From Neobacillus niacini (GTDB lineage Bacteria > Bacillota > Bacilli > Bacillales > Cytobacillaceae): a DNA stretch of 64,000 nt. Under the pieces are notes generated by a model that worked only from the letters and a program-made list of their open reading frames with translations, did not search any database and was not told where the DNA came from. The stretch lies in assembly GCF_030817595.1 (NCBI RefSeq), contig NZ_JAUSZN010000001.1, positions 1,372,001 through 1,436,000 of the forward strand. The letters run 5' to 3'. This document shows, piece after piece, positions 60,331-64,000 of the stretch (its first letter is position 1; every line of letters starts with the position of its first letter). The position numbers and the translations under genes were made by a program.

Positions 60331-61503
60331 TTACCCCATAACAAAGACTGGATGATCAAACAAATATTTACCATATACATCAATGGCATCTTCATATAAT
60401 GAGGTAACATGTGTCCCAATTGCTATTAAATCACGCGTAATCATTTCAACTGGATGACCTTTAATTAAGGCTGAAGCACCTAAGGTTAGAACACATTTCA
60501 CTGAAATATCAACACAATTTTGAATAATTTCCGCCCGGATTGCTTTATATTCACTTGGATGAAAGACCTCATCCTTTGATTCCAACATTTCGATATATGT
60601 CTTCATTAGACTTTTTGCCGATTTTAGCTTTAAAGTTAACGTAGCTAGTACTCGCTGGCTTCTTGGGCTAGCCATTTCCTCTTCACCATTGAAGCGAACG
60701 CGTCCCTTTGTTGATTGTTTAAATTCATATAATGCTCTTTCGGCGGCACCAATAGACATAGCTGGAAACCCAACAAAGAAGGCTGGATGGAACGGGACAT
60801 GATAATATAAATAGTCTGAATCATAGTTTTCATGCGCAGGTCTTGGACTTTCTGCCATTTTTTGTAGATTAATAACCATGTCATCTGGTACAAAAACATT
60901 TTCCACTACGATACTATTACTTCCTGAGCCACGCAATCCTAAAGAATTCCAGTTTTCGATAATCTTAATATCCTTTGTATTGACAATAAATCCATGCATG
61001 GACGGATTACTAGCCCCCTCTGCCTGATAAAGTGCGCCTAATCCTACCCAGCCAGAATAGTTAATTCCACTTACATAGTTATACTTTGCACTTATTAAAA
61101 AGCCACCATCTACCTTTTGAATATTGCCAACGGGAGCAAAAATATCTGCTAATAATCCACCAGATTTTACAATCTCGTGCTGACGGTGTTCAGGTAGATA
61201 AGCTACCCATGCATTGTGTAACGAGAAGAAATACGTTAACCACGCCGCTGATAAATTATAATACCCTACCTCTCGAACCATATCAGCAAACATCGTAAAG
61301 TTGATTTGCGGGCCTCCAAATTGCTTTGGCAAAATTAATTTATTGATTTCCTCTTCACGAATAATATTAATAATATTTTCAGATAACGTAGAATTTAAAT
61401 CCGCCTGTAATGACTCGGCTTCAGCAGCCTTCCCAATGCGACGTGCACTTTCTAAAAGCTGCTCATAAATGTCTTGATCCTTAACCTTAACTGTCACAGT
61501 CAT
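60331..61503 (-). CDS. Second flavin-dependent hydroxylase (HsaA-like)
   Basis: About 390 residues of the acyl-CoA dehydrogenase fold. LNSTLSENIINIIREEEINK, LILPKQFGGPQINFTMFADM, GFLISAKYNYVSGINYSGWV and LGLRGSGSNSIVVENVFVPD parallel the segments of the enzyme at 42994. The two are clearly related but far from identical. It would be the oxygenase half of a two-component phenol hydroxylase, and has no reductase beside it, so it may share the one at 40203. ATG 61503 with GGAGAAAGGG is preferred; the frame begins at 61542. The dioxygenase gene precedes it on the transcript. Confidence 0.85.
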   Translation of the reverse strand: MTVTVKVKDQDIYEQLLESARRIGKAAEAESLQADLNSTLSENIINIIREEEINKLILPKQFGGPQINFTMFADMVREVGYYNLSAAWLTYFFSLHNAWVAYLPEHRQHEIVKSGGLLADIFAPVGNIQKVDGGFLISAKYNYVSGINYSGWVGLGALYQAEGASNPSMHGFIVNTKDIKIIENWNSLGLRGSGSNSIVVENVFVPDDMVINLQKMAESPRPAHENYDSDYLYYHVPFHPAFFVGFPAMSIGAAERALYEFKQSTKGRVRFNGEEEMASPRSQRVLATLTLKLKSAKSLMKTYIEMLESKDEVFHPSEYKAIRAEIIQNCVDISVKCVLTLGASALIKGHPVEMITRDLIAIGTHVTSLYEDAIDVYGKYLFDHPVFVMG

Positions 61504-61581
61504 CCACCCTTTCTCCTCTCTCCACTGAGCGATTGTAGACAACGGCTGCTCTTCATCCTATCAGAGCAGCCTGAAGTCTCA

Positions 61582-62574
61582 TTAAATTCCTTGTTTCTCT
61601 TTCACTGGTCCCGCATTTAACAGTAATTCTTTCTTACCTGTCATGCCAGATTTCTCACCCCAGTAGGTAAAACCTACCGCCATTTCGTCAAATGTCCATT
61701 TAACTGGCTCCCAGTCAGGTTCGAAAATGAGATAGCCATTTGAGAATAGCTCTAGACGAACACCGCTGCCTGGATCCAGTACATAGATATACATCGCTTG
61801 AGAAATACCATGTTTACCCGGTCCTACGAATTCAATGCCCTGTTCACATAAAATATCTGCAGCACGTAGAATATCCTGTGCATTATCTAGCCAATAAGAG
61901 AAATGGTGGAGTTGATGAGCTGAATCCGCATTTGGTATAGACATTACGGCTACATCATGCACTAATGGGGTAACACTCATCCATCCAGAAATTTGCCTAT
62001 CATCCGGTGCAACTAAATATTCTCGCATTTTAAAGCCCAGTTTCTCAGCAAGAAAATCCGTAACAATTTTAGAATCGATATTTGTTGCGAGATTGACATG
62101 ATCAATACGACGCGGTGAGATCCCCTTTGCCCACGCCTTATATGTTTGATTTTTTAACACAGCGCGTCGATGTAATTCGGGAACTGGTTTATCCATATTA
62201 AAGTAAATTTCAAATTGATGGCCACTCGGCAGTTGGAAGCGGATAGCATCTCCCTGTCCAGTCTCCCTTCCTGCTTCAATGTATTCAACTGAAACACCCG
62301 AATCCTTTAAAAGAATGGCAAAATGCTCGACATCCTCTGGTCTCTTTGCCTTCCAAGAAATATGGTCAATACGTGATTCCGGTCCTGAGGTAATAGACAT
62401 TGTATGATGTTCAAAATCACCCCACGCACGAAGATAATGAACACCATCTACCTCTATGGTTTCTTCTAACCCGACAATTTCTTTAAAAAACCACAAAGAT
62501 TTTTCTATATCTGCGGATACTAATGCCACATGTCCAAGCTTTGCAATTTCTGGCGCCTTGTTAAACTTTTTCAT
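61582..62574 (-). CDS. Second extradiol ring-cleavage dioxygenase (VOC fold)
   Basis: A 330-residue two-domain VOC protein. LGHVALVSADIEKSLWFFKE opens the N-terminal domain. The catalytic half has His in RRIDHVNLATNID, His in HQLHHFSYWLDNAQ and Glu in GSGVRLELFSNGY, with HGISQAMYIYVLDPGSGVRL. These are the residues of an Fe(II) extradiol catechol dioxygenase, in the same order as in the enzyme at 41992. It is the first gene of the second hydroxylase/dioxygenase pair and is preceded by the MFS gene at 62636. Substrate unknown; the pair may act on a different ring than the first operon. Confidence 0.85.
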   Translation of the reverse strand: MKKFNKAPEIAKLGHVALVSADIEKSLWFFKEIVGLEETIEVDGVHYLRAWGDFEHHTMSITSGPESRIDHISWKAKRPEDVEHFAILLKDSGVSVEYIEAGRETGQGDAIRFQLPSGHQFEIYFNMDKPVPELHRRAVLKNQTYKAWAKGISPRRIDHVNLATNIDSKIVTDFLAEKLGFKMREYLVAPDDRQISGWMSVTPLVHDVAVMSIPNADSAHQLHHFSYWLDNAQDILRAADILCEQGIEFVGPGKHGISQAMYIYVLDPGSGVRLELFSNGYLIFEPDWEPVKWTFDEMAVGFTYWGEKSGMTGKKELLLNAGPVKEKQGI

Positions 62575-62635
62575 CGTTTTCTCCCCTAACTAAGCATATT
62601 AACTATAAGATAACGCTTTCGTTTCATGCGTTTTT

Positions 62636-64000
62636 TCATACTTCATTTGCTATATTTTCAATCGACACATCAATTGGCCTTTGTACTGGTGCGGTTTTTA
62701 ATTTTAATAGCCCTAAACTGATGATAATTAGCCCTATAAAGATGATTAAATTAATAACCCCTAATGTATGAATACCCGAGGCTACACTATCTGCAGTAGC
62801 TTGGCCTAAGAGCTCTGTGACCTCAATATTCAATTGAGCTAGAGTACTTTGAAGTTCAGATGAAGTGCTGCCCGTTACCTGTGCCTATATTAATTGTCTA
62901 GCCTGATCACCTGTTAATCCTAAACTTTCCGCTTTTGCTTGAATCGCACTTTCAAAGCCTCTAGAGGTTGACATACCGTAAATAGTCAAACCCAACGTAG
63001 CACCTACTGGTAATCCTAAATCTTTAAATAAACTGAAAGTACCAGTACTTACACCTTTTTTATCCTCTGGTGTAAAAAGGAGAATGACCTTCATCAATGA
63101 TGCATTCAAAAAGCTGGAGCAGATTCCAACAAATACCATGACAGCCAGGATATACATAATAGAAGATCCCATATGGACACCTAAATACATTCCAATCCCA
63201 ATTACCCCAGTTATGAGCGAAATAAAAACTAGATATACTGGGTTAAAACGATCCAATAAAACCCCAATTGTTGGTGAGAATATCGCAGCGGATGAAAATA
63301 GCACCGTTGTAATCATGCCAACTTGTAGTGCCGTCATGTTTGGATTGTCTGCTGTTAAAAAAGTAAGGGACATTAGAATACTTAACATCATAAAGTTCTG
63401 GAATGCGATGAGAATGGCTGGAATATATACACCTTTCAGTTTTAAAAGCTTCAAATCCACGACAGGGTGTTCTGTCTTTTTCTGCATATAAATGAAAATA
63501 CCGAGCATTACTGCAAAAACTATGCCACCTGCTAGAAGCATTATCGGACCAAAGTTTGTTAAAATAAGCGGCATTGCAACAAAGAGTGTGATTAGTAGCA
63601 TAAATAGAGTTGCTCCCTTATAATCTAGCGCCACTTGTTTTCCTTTTTCACTTTTCGGTATGAAAATACTAATAAGAACCAATCCAATAGCCGACACTGT
63701 TGCGCTAGTTGCATAGACCGAACGCCAGCCCCATACATCAATTAGAGCACCTGCTATTGCTCCACCAGTTCCTGTTGCAATATACGAGAACAACATGAAC
63801 AGGCCAATTGCACGTCCTCTCTTTTGTTCAGGAAATAGTTCTGGAATATAGGCAAACACATTCGGAAAAATAAGTGCATATCCGATTCCTTGCAATAATG
63901 CACCTAGTAGATAAATCCAACTAACAGGGGTGAATACTTTCATCGTCTGGGCGATACAGAAAATAACTAAACCAACAACAATTACCTTCTTCCTCCCTAC
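62636..64000 (-). pseudogene. DHA2-family MFS transporter with internal amber codon (partial)
   Basis: The minus-strand frame runs off the right edge. It shows KVIVVGLVIFCIAQTMKVFT, GYALIFPNVFAYIPELFPEQ and GRAIGLFMLFSYIATGTGGA, typical of the EmrB/QacA drug transporters with 14 helices. It stops at TAG (62885-62887) after GLTGDQARQLI. The same frame continues AQVTGSTSSELQSTLAQLNI to a last membrane helix (INLIIFIGLIIISLGLLKLK) and ends at 62636. A CAG to TAG change (Gln) would explain it. Premature termination would remove the last membrane helix. The N-terminus is outside the window. Confidence 0.8.

Noticed and set aside
1..64000. tRNA, rRNA and CRISPR arrays
   Set aside because: I looked for cloverleaf-type tRNA signatures, rRNA-like sequence and regularly spaced repeats and saw none. 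The short repeats found are dispersed or palindromic, not arrays.

Overview
The window looks like chromosomal DNA of a low-GC, spore-former-type Bacillaceae. It has strong AGGAGG ribosome binding sites, some TTG/GTG starts, CcpA cre-like boxes, a SAM-I (S-box) riboswitch, BlaI/BlaR1 control and Bacillus-style families throughout. I cannot name the species. Almost every gene lies on the minus strand; only the GntR regulator at 25216 and the mraY-like gene at 55293 are on the plus strand. All assignments rest on motifs and family recognition by eye; no database search was run.

Layout. (1) 1-2143: an S-box-controlled luciferase-like flavin monooxygenase followed by an ATP-grasp ligase that runs off the left edge. 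(2) 2659-8371: a GH4 alpha-galactosidase-type enzyme, a frameshifted AraC regulator and a sugar ABC transporter, with cre boxes and repeated AraC-site-like motifs. (3) 8953-15555: a signalling block made of a GAF/histidine-kinase/receiver hybrid (RsbK-like), a CheR methyltransferase (RsbM-like), a receiver-PAS-histidine kinase and an exported sugar-binding-type protein. (4) 16000-25896: a dicarboxylate-type catabolic operon with a class III CoA-transferase, a LeuCD-like hydratase, an HMG-CoA-lyase-family lyase, a maleate cis-trans isomerase, a tartrate/D-malate-type dehydrogenase and two transporters, with a divergent GntR/FCD regulator. I infer maleate/citraconate/citramalate breakdown to pyruvate and acetyl-CoA. 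(5) 27666-38072: an enlarged fructosamine (frl-like) operon with FrlR-, FrlD- and FrlC-like proteins, a sugar ABC importer, an MFS protein and three tandem SIS-domain deglycase paralogues (one frameshifted). Five copies of TGGTATATACCA or a one-base variant lie at its promoters.

(6) 38564-44196: a meta-cleavage aromatic-ring operon resembling HsaA/B/C/D plus a 2-hydroxypentadienoate hydratase, with an FAD-synthase-like protein that has no recognisable riboflavin kinase domain. The aldolase and acylating aldehyde dehydrogenase that would finish the pathway are not in the window. (7) 44636-48615: a membrane protein, a GC-rich phytoene-desaturase-like flavoprotein and an N-terminally truncated PucR-type regulator. 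(8) 48907-56248: an acyl-CoA ligase remnant, a class A beta-lactamase, a class B PBP, BlaR1, BlaI and a frameshifted second mraY; BlaI boxes mark three promoters. (9) 56907-64000: a frameshifted XylR_N-V4R-PucR regulator, an MFS pump, a second hydroxylase/extradiol dioxygenase pair and a DHA2 MFS pump interrupted by an amber codon and cut by the right edge.

Two things stand out across the window. First, there are many broken genes: four single-base frameshifts at or near homopolymer runs, one nonsense codon and several gene remnants. These could be real decay or consensus errors, and raw reads would decide. Second, there are dispersed small repeats: a GAACCGTCCC palindrome family, one pair of which encloses a 165-bp copy of part of the hydratase gene, and a recurrent ACTCACAAA...TTTGTGAG hairpin after genes.
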